Assembly (NCBI RefSeq): GCF_900113225.1
Contig: NZ_FOZE01000001.1
Location: 2,480,001 to 2,544,000 of the forward strand
Source of the DNA: Mitsuaria sp. PDC51
GTDB lineage: Bacteria; Pseudomonadota; Gammaproteobacteria; Burkholderiales; Burkholderiaceae_C
Reading direction: 5' to 3'
Length of the DNA stretch: 64,000 nucleotides
This document shows positions 1-7,221 of the stretch, in pieces. Position 1 is the stretch's first letter. Each line of letters starts with the position of its first letter. The position numbers were made by a program, and so were the translations under genes. The notes beneath the pieces were generated by a model that saw only the letters and a list, made by a program, of their open reading frames with translations, was not told where the DNA came from and did no database searches.

Positions 1-95
1 TCTTCGGGCAACAGGCGCAGCAGCGCGGCCGCGTCGCAGCGGACCAGGCCGCGCACCGCGGCGAGCAATTGGCGAAACCGCGTCTCCGTTGTCAT
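1..95 (-). CDS. norR: NorR-like nitric-oxide-responsive sigma54 activator, N-terminal fragment
   Basis: Only the first 31 codons lie in the window; the gene runs off the left edge. The peptide reads through a stretch close to the N-terminal GAF domain of NorR, with the F-R-Q-L-L and C-D-A-A-A-L-L-R pattern that surrounds the nitric-oxide sensing domain. The ATG at 95-93 is the first possible start because the frame closes with a stop about 15 codons upstream. NorR senses nitric oxide through an iron centre and activates sigma54 promoters. Its divergent neighbour is flavohaemoglobin, and three GT-N7-AC sites lie between them, which strongly supports the name. One of those sites overlaps the norR start codon, so self-repression is plausible. 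The AAA+ and DNA-binding domains are outside the window. Confidence 0.75.
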   Translation of the reverse strand, partial: MTTETRFRQLLAAVRGLVRCDAAALLRLLPE

Positions 96-147
96 TTCGA
101 CACTTTCGTTGTCCTTTCGACAGCGGCCGATTCTCGGTCATTCCGAC
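91..147 (+). promoter_or_regulatory. Three NorR-type enhancer sites (GT-N7-AC)
   Basis: Three near-identical 11-mers are seen: GTCATTTCGAC at 91-101, GTCCTTTCGAC at 111-121 and GTCATTCCGAC at 137-147. All fit GT-N7-AC, the half-site pattern known for NorR, which in E. coli binds three such sites as an enhancer. They lie between the divergent norR-like and hmp genes. Site spacing is 20 and 26 bp, start to start. Confidence 0.75.
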
Positions 148-221
148 CACATTCCCGGCGTTCAGCGCGGAAACCCCAGGCGGTTCAATGACTTGCGGCG
201 CCGCTGCCAGCGCCGCATGCT

Positions 222-236
222 TGGCACGATTCCTGA
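222..236 (+). promoter_or_regulatory. Probable sigma54 promoter of hmp
   Basis: TGGCACG at 222-228 is a perfect sigma54 -24 element, placed downstream of the three enhancer sites and upstream of hmp. At the normal spacing the -12 position reads CTGA (233-236), which keeps only the T and G of TTGC. A better TTGC lies four bases further on (237-240), outside normal spacing. The -24 box and context are convincing; the -12 box is weak. Transcription would start near 247, giving a leader of about 30 bases. Confidence 0.5.
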
Positions 237-278
237 TTGCTGACGGTCATCCTCAACGAATCCGGAGTTCCGACGCTC

Positions 279-1472
279 ATGTTCAAGCCCCAGACCATCG
301 CCCTGATCCAGGCCACGGTGCCGCTGCTGAAGTCGCGCGGCGAGGAGATCACGCGCCACTTCTATCGCGTGATGCTGTCCGAGCATCCCGAGCTGAAGGC
401 CTTCTTCAACGAGGCGCACCAAGCCGAGGGCACGCAGGCGCGCGCGCTGGCGGGCGCGGTGCTGGCCTACGCGAGCCACATCGATCGGGTCCATGAACTG
501 GCCCCGGCCCTGCCCCGCATCGTCCAGAAGCATGTGGCGCTGGGCGTGCAGCCGGCGCATTACCCGATCGTCGGCCAATGCCTGCTGCGCGCGATCCGCG
601 AGGTGCTGGGCGCCGAGGTGGCCACCGACGCGATCATCGACGCCTGGGCCGAGGCCTACGGCGCGCTGGCCCAGTTGCTGATCGACGCCGAAGAGCAGGC
701 CTACGCCACCACCGCCGCGCTGCCGGGCGGCTGGCGCGGCCAACGCACGATGGTCGTCGCGCGCAAGGAGCGCGAGAGCGAGCTGATCACCTCGTTCTAC
801 CTGGAGCCGGTCGACGGCCAGCCGCTCCCGCCCTTCCAGCCCGGGCAATACCTGACGCTGGTGCTGGACATCGACGGCCGGACGGTGCGCCGCAACTACT
901 CGCTGTCGGACGCGCCGGGCAAGCCCTGGTACCGCGTCAGCATCAAGCGCGAGGACGGCGGCCTGGTGTCGGGCTGGATGCACGACCGCGTCGAGGTCGG
1001 CGCGCGCCTGGAGGTGCAGGCGCCGGCGGGCGAGTTCACGCTCGACCCGCAAGCCACCCGGCCGCTGCTGCTGGTGACCGGCGGCGTCGGCATCACGCCG
1101 GCGATGGCGATGCTGGAGTCGGCGGCCCCCAGCGGCCGGCCGATCCGCTTCATCCATGCGGCGCGCCACGGCGGCGTGCACGCCTTCCGCGAGCGCGTGG
1201 ACCTGCTGGCCGCGGCGCACCGCAACGTCGAGGCCATGTACGTCTACGACGCGCCGCGCGAAGGCGACGAGCCGCACGAGGTCGGCCAGGTGACGGACGC
1301 GCTGCTGGCGCGCCACCTGCCCGAGGACCGCGACGTCGACCTGTACCTGCTCGGACCGAAGCCGTTCATGCAGGCGGTCTACCGCGCCGGCCGCCAGCTC
1401 GGCGTGCCCGAGGCGCAGCTGCGCTACGAGTTCTTCGGCCCGACGCAGGAGCTGGTCGCGTCGCCTCGATGA
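279..1472 (+). CDS. hmp: Flavohaemoglobin, nitric oxide dioxygenase
   Basis: 397 residues. It oxidises nitric oxide to nitrate with O2 and NAD(P)H in the cytoplasm, protecting the cell from nitrosative stress. With the start at 279 the globin residues fall on the E. coli Hmp numbering: Tyr29 (distal), Gln53 and the proximal His85. An FAD-binding R-N-Y-S-L-S motif follows near residue 205, then the NAD-binding G-G-V-G-I-T-P motif and a C-terminal F-F-G-P. A TTG 14 codons upstream (237) keeps the frame open, but it overlaps the promoter and adds residues the family lacks. A GGAG lies about 11 bases before the chosen ATG. Expression is probably NorR/sigma54 dependent. Confidence 0.95.
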   Translation: MFKPQTIALIQATVPLLKSRGEEITRHFYRVMLSEHPELKAFFNEAHQAEGTQARALAGAVLAYASHIDRVHELAPALPRIVQKHVALGVQPAHYPIVGQCLLRAIREVLGAEVATDAIIDAWAEAYGALAQLLIDAEEQAYATTAALPGGWRGQRTMVVARKERESELITSFYLEPVDGQPLPPFQPGQYLTLVLDIDGRTVRRNYSLSDAPGKPWYRVSIKREDGGLVSGWMHDRVEVGARLEVQAPAGEFTLDPQATRPLLLVTGGVGITPAMAMLESAAPSGRPIRFIHAARHGGVHAFRERVDLLAAAHRNVEAMYVYDAPREGDEPHEVGQVTDALLARHLPEDRDVDLYLLGPKPFMQAVYRAGRQLGVPEAQLRYEFFGPTQELVASPR

Positions 1473-1550
1473 CGCGGCGCGGCGGGGTCTGCCGCTAGCA
1501 TGGCCTGTCCCCTGCCCGCCCGACGGCAGGGACGGAACAAGGAGATCCGC

Positions 1551-2384
1551 ATGGAATGCCTCACCCTGACCGAAGACGCTGGCGTCGGCCACCTGGTGCT
1601 GAACCGGCCCGACGCGATGAACACGATGTCGCCGCAGCTGTGGCGCGAGCTGGAGACGGTGCTGGACCAGCTGCATCGCAGCCCGACGCTGCGGGCGCTG
1701 GTGATCTCGTCGACGGGCCGGCATTTCAGCGCGGGCATGTCGCTGGACGTGTTCCAGAACGGCGGCATCCAGCTCGACGACCGCAGCGCCGAAGGGCGTG
1801 CCGCGATCGTCGACCTGCTGGCCGACATGCAGCAGGCCTTCAACCGCCTGGACGACCTGCGCGTGCCGACGATCGCCGCGATCCAGGGCGGCTGCATCGG
1901 CGGCGCGGTGGACCTGGTGGCGGCCTGCGACATCCGTTATGCGGACGCCGGCGCCTTCTTCTGCATCCAGGAGATCAACATCGGCATGGCCGCCGACCTG
2001 GGCACGCTGCAGCGCCTGCCGAAGCTGATCCCGCTGGGGGTGGTCAAGGAAATGGCCTACACCGGTCGCCGCCTGCCGGCGGCGCGGGCGCTGGCGGTCG
2101 GGCTGGTGAACGATGTCCTGGCGACGCCGGCCGAATGCGTCGAGGCCGCGCTGCAGTGCGCGCGCGAGATCGCGCAGAAGCCCCCGGTGGCGGTGTGGGG
2201 CAGCAAGCAGGCGATCCACTACGCGCGCGATCACGGCGTCAAGGACAGCCTGCAGCAGATGGGCTGGCTGCAGGCGGCGATCTGGCAGAACAGGAACTTG
2301 ATGGAGGCGTTCGCGGCCACGCAGGCCAAGCGGCCCACGGCGTTTCCGGATTTGGCGGCGCTGAAGTTCTTCCGCGAAGGCTGA
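1551..2384 (+). CDS. Crotonase family protein, dienoyl-CoA isomerase-like
   Basis: 277 residues with an AAGGAGA ribosome site just before the ATG. The fold signature of the enoyl-CoA hydratase/isomerase superfamily is clear: oxyanion-hole segment H-F-S-A-G-M and Q-G-G-C-I-G-G-A. The stretch with V-D-L, I-Q-E-I-N-I-G and A-A-D-L-G-T-L-Q-R-L-P keeps the three acidic positions (Asp, Glu, Asp) used by delta3,5-delta2,4-dienoyl-CoA isomerase, so it more likely moves double bonds in unsaturated acyl-CoAs than hydrates them. It acts in the cytoplasm in beta-oxidation of unsaturated fatty acids. It sits alone between hmp and the HU gene, with no fatty-acid genes nearby. The substrate is inferred. Confidence 0.8.
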   Translation: MECLTLTEDAGVGHLVLNRPDAMNTMSPQLWRELETVLDQLHRSPTLRALVISSTGRHFSAGMSLDVFQNGGIQLDDRSAEGRAAIVDLLADMQQAFNRLDDLRVPTIAAIQGGCIGGAVDLVAACDIRYADAGAFFCIQEINIGMAADLGTLQRLPKLIPLGVVKEMAYTGRRLPAARALAVGLVNDVLATPAECVEAALQCAREIAQKPPVAVWGSKQAIHYARDHGVKDSLQQMGWLQAAIWQNRNLMEAFAATQAKRPTAFPDLAALKFFREG

Positions 2385-2510
2385 GGTCCTCGCTGCCAGC
2401 CCGCCCTTGATCTTCATCGGAAAAGGCGGCTCCGCCTCAAGGCCCCAAGACGTCCCGGCGTCGTAGCTCCAGGCCGAGGTCAAGCCCAACGCGGCGGTCC
2501 AGAAAGCAGA

Positions 2511-2544
2511 AACGCCCGCCCTGCTTATCGCAGGAGCGGGCGTT
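2511..2544 (-). terminator. Intrinsic terminator of the HU gene
   Basis: AACGCCCGC at 2511-2519 pairs with GCGGGCGTT at 2536-2544. On the minus strand the hairpin is followed by a T-rich tract. It lies 25 bases past the HU stop codon. Confidence 0.8.
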
Positions 2545-2568
2545 GTCGCGAGACAAGCGCCGGGAGGC

Positions 2569-2844
2569 TTACTTGTTCACCGCATCCTTCAGCGCCTTGC
2601 CGGCGGTGAACTTGGCGACCTTGGAGGCCGGGATGTCCAGCGCTTCGCCGGTGGCCGGGTTCTTGCCGGTGCGGGCGGCGCGCTCGCTCACCTTGAAGGT
2701 GCCGAAGCCGACCAGCGCGATCTGGTCGCCGGCGGCCAGGGCTTCGGTGATGGTTTCCAGGGTCGCGTCCAGGGCGGTCGCGGCCACGGCACGGGTGACG
2801 CCCGCCTTGGTGGCGATGCCTTCGATCAGTTCACTCTTGTTCAT
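2569..2844 (-). CDS. hupB: Histone-like DNA-binding protein HU
   Basis: 91 residues, the normal HU length, beginning [10 protein letters not shown] dimers bend and compact DNA in the nucleoid and assist replication and recombination. The diagnostic segment [18 protein letters not shown], with its DNA-binding arm and intercalating proline, is intact. A 37-codon extension upstream is open but is not homologous to the family, so the internal ATG at 2844-2842 is preferred. The gene has its own terminator. Betaproteobacterial genomes often carry more than one HU gene; which paralogue this is cannot be told from the sequence. Confidence 0.95.
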   Translation of the reverse strand: MNKSELIEGIATKAGVTRAVAATALDATLETITEALAAGDQIALVGFGTFKVSERAARTGKNPATGEALDIPASKVAKFTAGKALKDAVNK

Positions 2845-3043
2845 CAATGCTTCCAGTAAAAAACCAGGGTCCGGCGAGCCGGGGCCGCGATTATCAGCCA
2901 GTCCGGCACCCCCGCCTGTTTGAAGACGCAACCGCCTCGACGCCAGGGCCGCCATGCGTCCGCATCGCGGATGGCATCGCCTTTTCGGGCGACATCGTCC
3001 CGCAGAAGACGGCCCTCCCAGCCATTCAGTCCCCCTGAACGAC

Positions 3044-3069
3044 GAAGCCCGGCGCGAGCGCCGGGCTTC
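3044..3069 (-). terminator. Intrinsic terminator of the PEP-CTERM cassette
   Basis: GAAGCCCGGCG and its complement form an 11-12 bp stem with a tiny loop, 25 bases past the stop codon of the metalloprotease gene. There is no long T-tract on the minus strand, so efficiency is uncertain. Confidence 0.6.
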
Positions 3070-3093
3070 AGGGGCGTCAGGTCGCCGGAAGGC

Positions 3094-4581
3094 TTACCAG
3101 CCCAGGTCCTTCAGCAGCGACTTGGTCAGGTCCTTCGGCGGCACCAGCACCAGGCCCAGGTCCGGGCTGATGTTGGGTTCCATCAGCAGGTTGGGCGAGG
3201 CCGAGACATCCCAGTGCGACACCGACGAACCGCCCACCAGCGGATTGGGCGTGTACAGCAGCGGCCGGCCCAGCGCGTCGGCACCGGCGCGGCGGCTCGG
3301 GTCGGTCGTCAGCGAGCCGGTCGCGTAGCCCACCTTGCCGCGCATGCCGTAGGGCACCGAGGCGGTGATGGCGGCGCGCAGCTTCACGCCGTCGGCCTGC
3401 GACACGCTGATCGTGGGGATGGTGACCGTCGGATCGCTGCCACCCAGGCCCGGCGCGGCGCCCGCGACGTTGTTGGCGATGATCACGCCGATCGCGCCGG
3501 CGTTCTGCGCGTTCTTGGCCTTGACCGCGAAACCGCAGGTACCGCGATCGATCACCACCACCTTGCCGGCGCTGGCGGCCGTGTCGGCGCCGTTGAACGG
3601 CAGACAGCCCTGGCCCGCGCCGACCGTGTCCGGGGCGATCGTCGAGATCGACCCCAGCGTCATCCCGCTGCCGACCGCCGGCCCGAAGGAGGCGGTGCCG
3701 TAGGGGTACTGGCCCGAATAACCCGGCGCCGCGGTCGCAACCTTCAGCACCGGCGTGGCCGCCAGCATGCCGGCACCGGCGACCACGTTGGGCCCGACCC
3801 AGGCCAGGCCCAGCGGGTTCACCGCTGAGGCCTTGCGCTCCGCGCTCGTCATGTTCAGCCAGGTCTTGCCCTGGGTGTTGTCGAACATGAAGCGCTCCCA
3901 GATGCTGGGCAGCCCGTCGTCGGTGTAGGCGGTGCCGGCGCGGTTGATGCGCTTGCCGGTCGAGGTCTGCACCGACAGCACGCTGAAGCCCAGGCCATGG
4001 CCCAGCTCATGCAGCAGCGTCTCGACGAAGTTCACGCCATTGCCGAAGTTGCCGTCGATGCCCAGGTAGAACGGGGAGCCGGTCAGGCAGCCTTCCTTGC
4101 CCAGGTTGATGTTGAACTGGGTCTTGATGTCGACGTTGTTGAAGCCGGTGGTGTCGGGCTGGCCCTCGCTCAGGTTGACCTTGGCCAGCTTGTTGGCCAG
4201 GGCCTGCGGGTACCAGGTGTCGGGCGCGCCGCCCTGGAAGCCGTACCAGAAGTTCCAGGCGCTGGCGCTGCCCAGCGTCGCCGACGAGGCGGTGCAGGCC
4301 AGCGGTTCCCAGGCGGCGCTGACGGTGATGGTCACGTCGCTCTCCAGCGCCTGTTCCCACACGTCGGCGACGTAGCGGTAGATGAACATGCGCTGCTCGC
4401 CGAGCGTGGTGCCCGGGTTGCCGCCCACCGGCGCGACCGGCGTCGTGTCGTTGAAGCCGACGCCGGCCGGATCGCGGCTCTGGATGACGATGGTGGCGGC
4501 CTGCGCCAGGCCGGCGCCGCACAGGGCGGCCACGACGGCCGAGCGCAGCAGGGTCTGCTTGAAGCTGAAGGTCTTGGGCAT
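3094..4581 (-). CDS. Secreted zinc metalloprotease with inserted PA domain
   Basis: 495 residues. An N-terminal signal peptide ends around A-Q-A (residue 28). The zinc site is H-E-L-G-H-G-L-G-F at residues 191-199: two His, the catalytic Glu, and a Gly-Phe typical of metzincin-like families. Between about 280 and 390 a protease-associated (PA) domain is recognisable by its V-V-V-I-D-R-G-T-C-G-F and N-A-Q-N-A-G-A-I-G-V-I-I pattern. The S-H-W-D segment near 455, followed by N-L-L-M-E-P, may provide the third ligand and the Met-turn. It is predicted to cut extracellular or periplasmic proteins. It is the last gene of a three-gene leftward cassette and starts 3 bases after the preceding stop. The substrate is unknown; cassette partners are natural candidates. 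Confidence 0.8.
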   Translation of the reverse strand: MPKTFSFKQTLLRSAVVAALCGAGLAQAATIVIQSRDPAGVGFNDTTPVAPVGGNPGTTLGEQRMFIYRYVADVWEQALESDVTITVSAAWEPLACTASSATLGSASAWNFWYGFQGGAPDTWYPQALANKLAKVNLSEGQPDTTGFNNVDIKTQFNINLGKEGCLTGSPFYLGIDGNFGNGVNFVETLLHELGHGLGFSVLSVQTSTGKRINRAGTAYTDDGLPSIWERFMFDNTQGKTWLNMTSAERKASAVNPLGLAWVGPNVVAGAGMLAATPVLKVATAAPGYSGQYPYGTASFGPAVGSGMTLGSISTIAPDTVGAGQGCLPFNGADTAASAGKVVVIDRGTCGFAVKAKNAQNAGAIGVIIANNVAGAAPGLGGSDPTVTIPTISVSQADGVKLRAAITASVPYGMRGKVGYATGSLTTDPSRRAGADALGRPLLYTPNPLVGGSSVSHWDVSASPNLLMEPNISPDLGLVLVPPKDLTKSLLKDLGW

Positions 4582-4584
4582 GGC

Positions 4585-5040
4585 TTACTCCGTGGGCAGG
4601 GCCGACTTGGCGGCGGCGGCGCTCTTCATGAAGGCCTCGGCCTCTTCCTTGCTGGCGAAGCAGGCTTCGATCAGCTTGCCGTCGGGACCGCGCACGACGA
4701 CGGACTGGCTCGCCATCTCGTCGGTCGCGCGGATGCCGGTGGCACCGCTGCTGTGCAGCTTCATCTGCGGCGAGAGCGCCACCGCGCGCAGCGCGACGCG
4801 GGCCTTGGCGGCCGGCAACTGCGCCTGCAGCGCGGCATGTTCCTCGGCCGTGGCCGGGCGGAGCTTGCCGGTCTCGGCGTCGCGCACGACGACGAGGGAC
4901 TCCTGCGCCATGACGGGCGCGGCGGAGGGCGCCGACGGGGCGGCGGGGGCGGCAGTCGCCGGCGCGGCGGCTTCGTGAGCCTGCGCCGCCAGCGGCAGGG
5001 CCGCGGCGATCGCCAGGCCCAGGGAGATGCGGGTGATCAT
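4585..5040 (-). CDS. Small secreted companion protein of the PEP-CTERM cassette
   Basis: 151 residues with a clear signal peptide (cleavage near A-Q-A-H), then an Ala/Pro-rich linker up to about residue 45. The folded part carries two similar segments, each with a hydrophobic strand pair: S-L-V-V-V-R-D-A-E-T-G-K-L and S-V-V-V-R-G-P-D-G-K-L. It resembles the small proteins annotated as post-PEP-CTERM-1 domain proteins, which occur directly after PEP-CTERM genes; that assignment is from memory of the family. It lies between the PEP-CTERM gene and the metalloprotease gene in one operon. Its function is unknown; a chaperone, inhibitor or propeptide-like role toward the protease is only a guess. 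Confidence 0.65.
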   Translation of the reverse strand: MITRISLGLAIAAALPLAAQAHEAAAPATAAPAAPSAPSAAPVMAQESLVVVRDAETGKLRPATAEEHAALQAQLPAAKARVALRAVALSPQMKLHSSGATGIRATDEMASQSVVVRGPDGKLIEACFASKEEAEAFMKSAAAAKSALPTE

Positions 5041-5101
5041 GGTCGTTGTCCTTGCGGAGATGACTCGGAGGGATCGGGAAACGGGAAGCGCGCGTCGGCG
5101 C

Positions 5102-5782
5102 TCAACGCGCGGCGCGACGGCGGCGGGCGGCCATCAGGCCCAGCAGGCTGACGCCGGCCAGCGCCCAGCTCGAGGGCTCGGGCACCTGCGCCACCACCAG
5201 GCTGTCGACGGCGGCGATGTCGGAGGTGTCGACGGCGCCGACGTGGCCGAGGGCGAAGCGCGCGCTCGAGCCCGCGCCCTGGCCCGCGATCGTGAAGGTG
5301 TATCGGCTCCACTCGCCGAGGGTGGCGGTGATCGTGGCGACCGGCAGCAGGCTGGCCAGGTCGCCGGCCGCGTCCACCAGGCCGTAGGTCAGGTCGTCGG
5401 CGTAGTTGCCGTCGACGCCGCCACGGGCCCAGAAGGAGACCTGCGTGTCGAAGGCCGTCGAGAAGGCGGAAGTGATCAACCAGCTGCCCAGCGAGCCGCC
5501 GTCCGGACCGGCCGCCCAGCGCGCCTGCAGGAAGGATTCGCCGGCGCCGGCCTGGGCCGGGAAGTTGGACTCCAGGCCCTGCGTCCAGCCCGGCACCGCG
5601 CCCGACGGCGAGTTCAGGTTGATGAAGCGCCAGTCGGCCGCGCCCAGGCGGTCGGGGGCCAGCACCGTGCCGCCGTTGACGACCGTGGTGTCGAAGCCTT
5701 CGTTGATGAGGGTGTATTGCTCGGCATGGGCCGACGCCATCGCGCCGAACACCGCCGCGGCCAAACAGACTTTCTTGAACAT
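5102..5782 (-). CDS. PEP-CTERM sorted protein with choice-of-anchor-J-like body
   Basis: 226 residues: signal peptide (cleavage near A-H-A), a beta-sandwich-like body starting Y-T-L-I-N-E-G-F-D-T, and a C-terminal tail with V-P-E-P, a hydrophobic segment and an Arg-rich end. That tail is the PEP-CTERM sorting signal processed by an exosortase, which links the protein to export and the extracellular matrix. The body has the sequence feel of the choice-of-anchor J family (lectin-like jelly roll). The start at 5782 is chosen because it begins the signal peptide; a 20-codon upstream extension is not signal-like. No exosortase gene lies in the window, so it must be elsewhere. First gene of the leftward cassette. 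Confidence 0.85.
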   Translation of the reverse strand: MFKKVCLAAAVFGAMASAHAEQYTLINEGFDTTVVNGGTVLAPDRLGAADWRFINLNSPSGAVPGWTQGLESNFPAQAGAGESFLQARWAAGPDGGSLGSWLITSAFSTAFDTQVSFWARGGVDGNYADDLTYGLVDAAGDLASLLPVATITATLGEWSRYTFTIAGQGAGSSARFALGHVGAVDTSDIAAVDSLVVAQVPEPSSWALAGVSLLGLMAARRRRAAR

Positions 5783-6339
5783 TGCTGCGTCCTTCTTCGG
5801 GATGAAGGTGGGATGACCACCTGGACTCGAGCGGCGGCGCACCGGGATGACGGACGCCGCCGCGACTGCTGTCGGCCGGCGGGAGGGCGGCCTTCGGGCG
5901 GGTCGATTCTGTGACTCCCGTCACGGTTCGCAGGAGGGGGTCGGGCCGTGCCTCCCCCCCGGTGCGGGGGTGGTTGTTTCCCTAAGGCGCGTGGGGACGC
6001 GGGTCGCCATGACGGGGGCAGGACTTGCCCGGTCCGGTCGCGCACGCGGGCGCAAACGGCCGCGCAAACGCATCGTCACGGGAAGTGCCGGCGGCGGGCC
6101 ACCGCGCGCGTGGCGGCCCGACGTGGCGTCAGCCGCCCAAGGCGCGCGAATCGCAAACCACGCGCCTCGCAACTCGCCCCTCGGCGAGTGTGGCGAGCTC
6201 CGCGTAAATCCGGATGGGCAGCGGGTGCGAATGGCACCGGCACTGTGCCCTCGGACATTCGTCCGATACCGGCGCGCGCCTCGATTCGCGACAGTGGAGC
6301 CCTGTTCCAACCCCCTCCACTGTCCTCAGGAGCTTCCCC
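5783..6339. other. Intergenic region between divergent PEP-CTERM cassette and hydrolase
   Basis: 557 bases without a convincing gene; open frames here are Arg/Pro-rich shadows. The only element noted is a short inverted repeat, TCGGAC-attc-GTCCGA at 6251-6266, about 75 bases upstream of the hydrolase gene, which could be an operator. No good promoter boxes were recognised. Confidence 0.4.
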
Positions 6340-7134
6340 ATGAACATCGCCCGCCGCCTCCTCGTTGCCGCCGCCGCGGCCTCCGCCCTCGCCGCCTCGG
6401 GCCTCGCGTCCGCGGCCACGCCGGCGCCGGCGCCGGCGCCGGCGCCGGCGCCGCAGCCCTCGGTCGTGATCGTCCATGGCGCCTTCGCCGACGGCTCGGA
6501 CTGGGCCAAGGTGATCCCGCTGCTGCAGCGCGAAGGCGTGCAGGTCACCGCGGTGCAGAACCCGCTCAGCTCGCTGGCCGACGACGTCGCCGCCGCGCGC
6601 CGCGCGATCGACGCGCAGCCCGGCAAGGTGGTGCTGGTCGGCCACTCCTGGGGCGGCACGGTGATCACCGAGGCCGGCGCCGCGGACAAGGTCGCCGCGC
6701 TGGTCTACATCGCGGCCTTCGCGCCCGACGTCGGCCAGAACACCGCCGAGCAGGGCAAGGGTTTCCCGACGCCGTCCGGCCTGGCGCACTTCAAGGCCGA
6801 CGCGCAGGGCTGGCTGAGCCTAACCCCCACCGGCATGCGCGACCACTTCGCGCAGGACCTGCCGGCCGCGACCACCGCCGTGATGACGGCGACGCAGGGG
6901 CCGATCCAGGCCAAGGCCTTCGAGCAGCCGGTGTCGGTCGCGGCCTGGAAGAGCAAGCCGTCCTGGTACCTGCTGGCCAGCGCCGACCGCATGATCGCGC
7001 CCGAGGCGCAGGCCGCGATGGCGCAGCGCGCCGGCGCCAAGGTGGCGCGGGTCGGCACCTCGCACGTGCCGCAGCAATCGCAGCCCGAAGCGGTCGCCAG
7101 GCTCATCCTGGACGCCGTCCGGCAATCCCGGTAA
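6340..7134 (+). CDS. Secreted alpha/beta-hydrolase (esterase-like)
   Basis: 264 residues. A signal peptide (cleavage near A-S-A) is followed by a short (Ala-Pro) repeat linker and an alpha/beta-hydrolase domain. The nucleophile elbow G-H-S-W-G-G is present, with an H-G-A-F oxyanion segment before it and a likely catalytic His in the late T-S-H-V segment. The domain resembles the small esterase/dehalogenase-like hydrolases often annotated as alpha/beta fold hydrolase of the EstC type. It should act in the periplasm or outside the cell on small esters, but the substrate is not predictable. The start at 6340 fits the signal peptide and has an AGGAG about 7 bases ahead. Confidence 0.8.
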   Translation: MNIARRLLVAAAAASALAASGLASAATPAPAPAPAPAPQPSVVIVHGAFADGSDWAKVIPLLQREGVQVTAVQNPLSSLADDVAAARRAIDAQPGKVVLVGHSWGGTVITEAGAADKVAALVYIAAFAPDVGQNTAEQGKGFPTPSGLAHFKADAQGWLSLTPTGMRDHFAQDLPAATTAVMTATQGPIQAKAFEQPVSVAAWKSKPSWYLLASADRMIAPEAQAAMAQRAGAKVARVGTSHVPQQSQPEAVARLILDAVRQSR

Positions 7135-7221
7135 GGTCCGCGCCGACCGCGGGCCAGCCGGGCGCGCCGGACGCGCCCCTTGCGCGGCCCGCGGTGCGCT
7201 GGACCTCGCTCCTGGAATGCC

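Noticed and set aside
162-2489. Very long open frame on the minus strand opposite hmp and the crotonase gene
   Set aside because: Arg/His/Gln-rich composition typical of an antisense shadow in high-GC DNA; the plus-strand genes have clear families and motifs.
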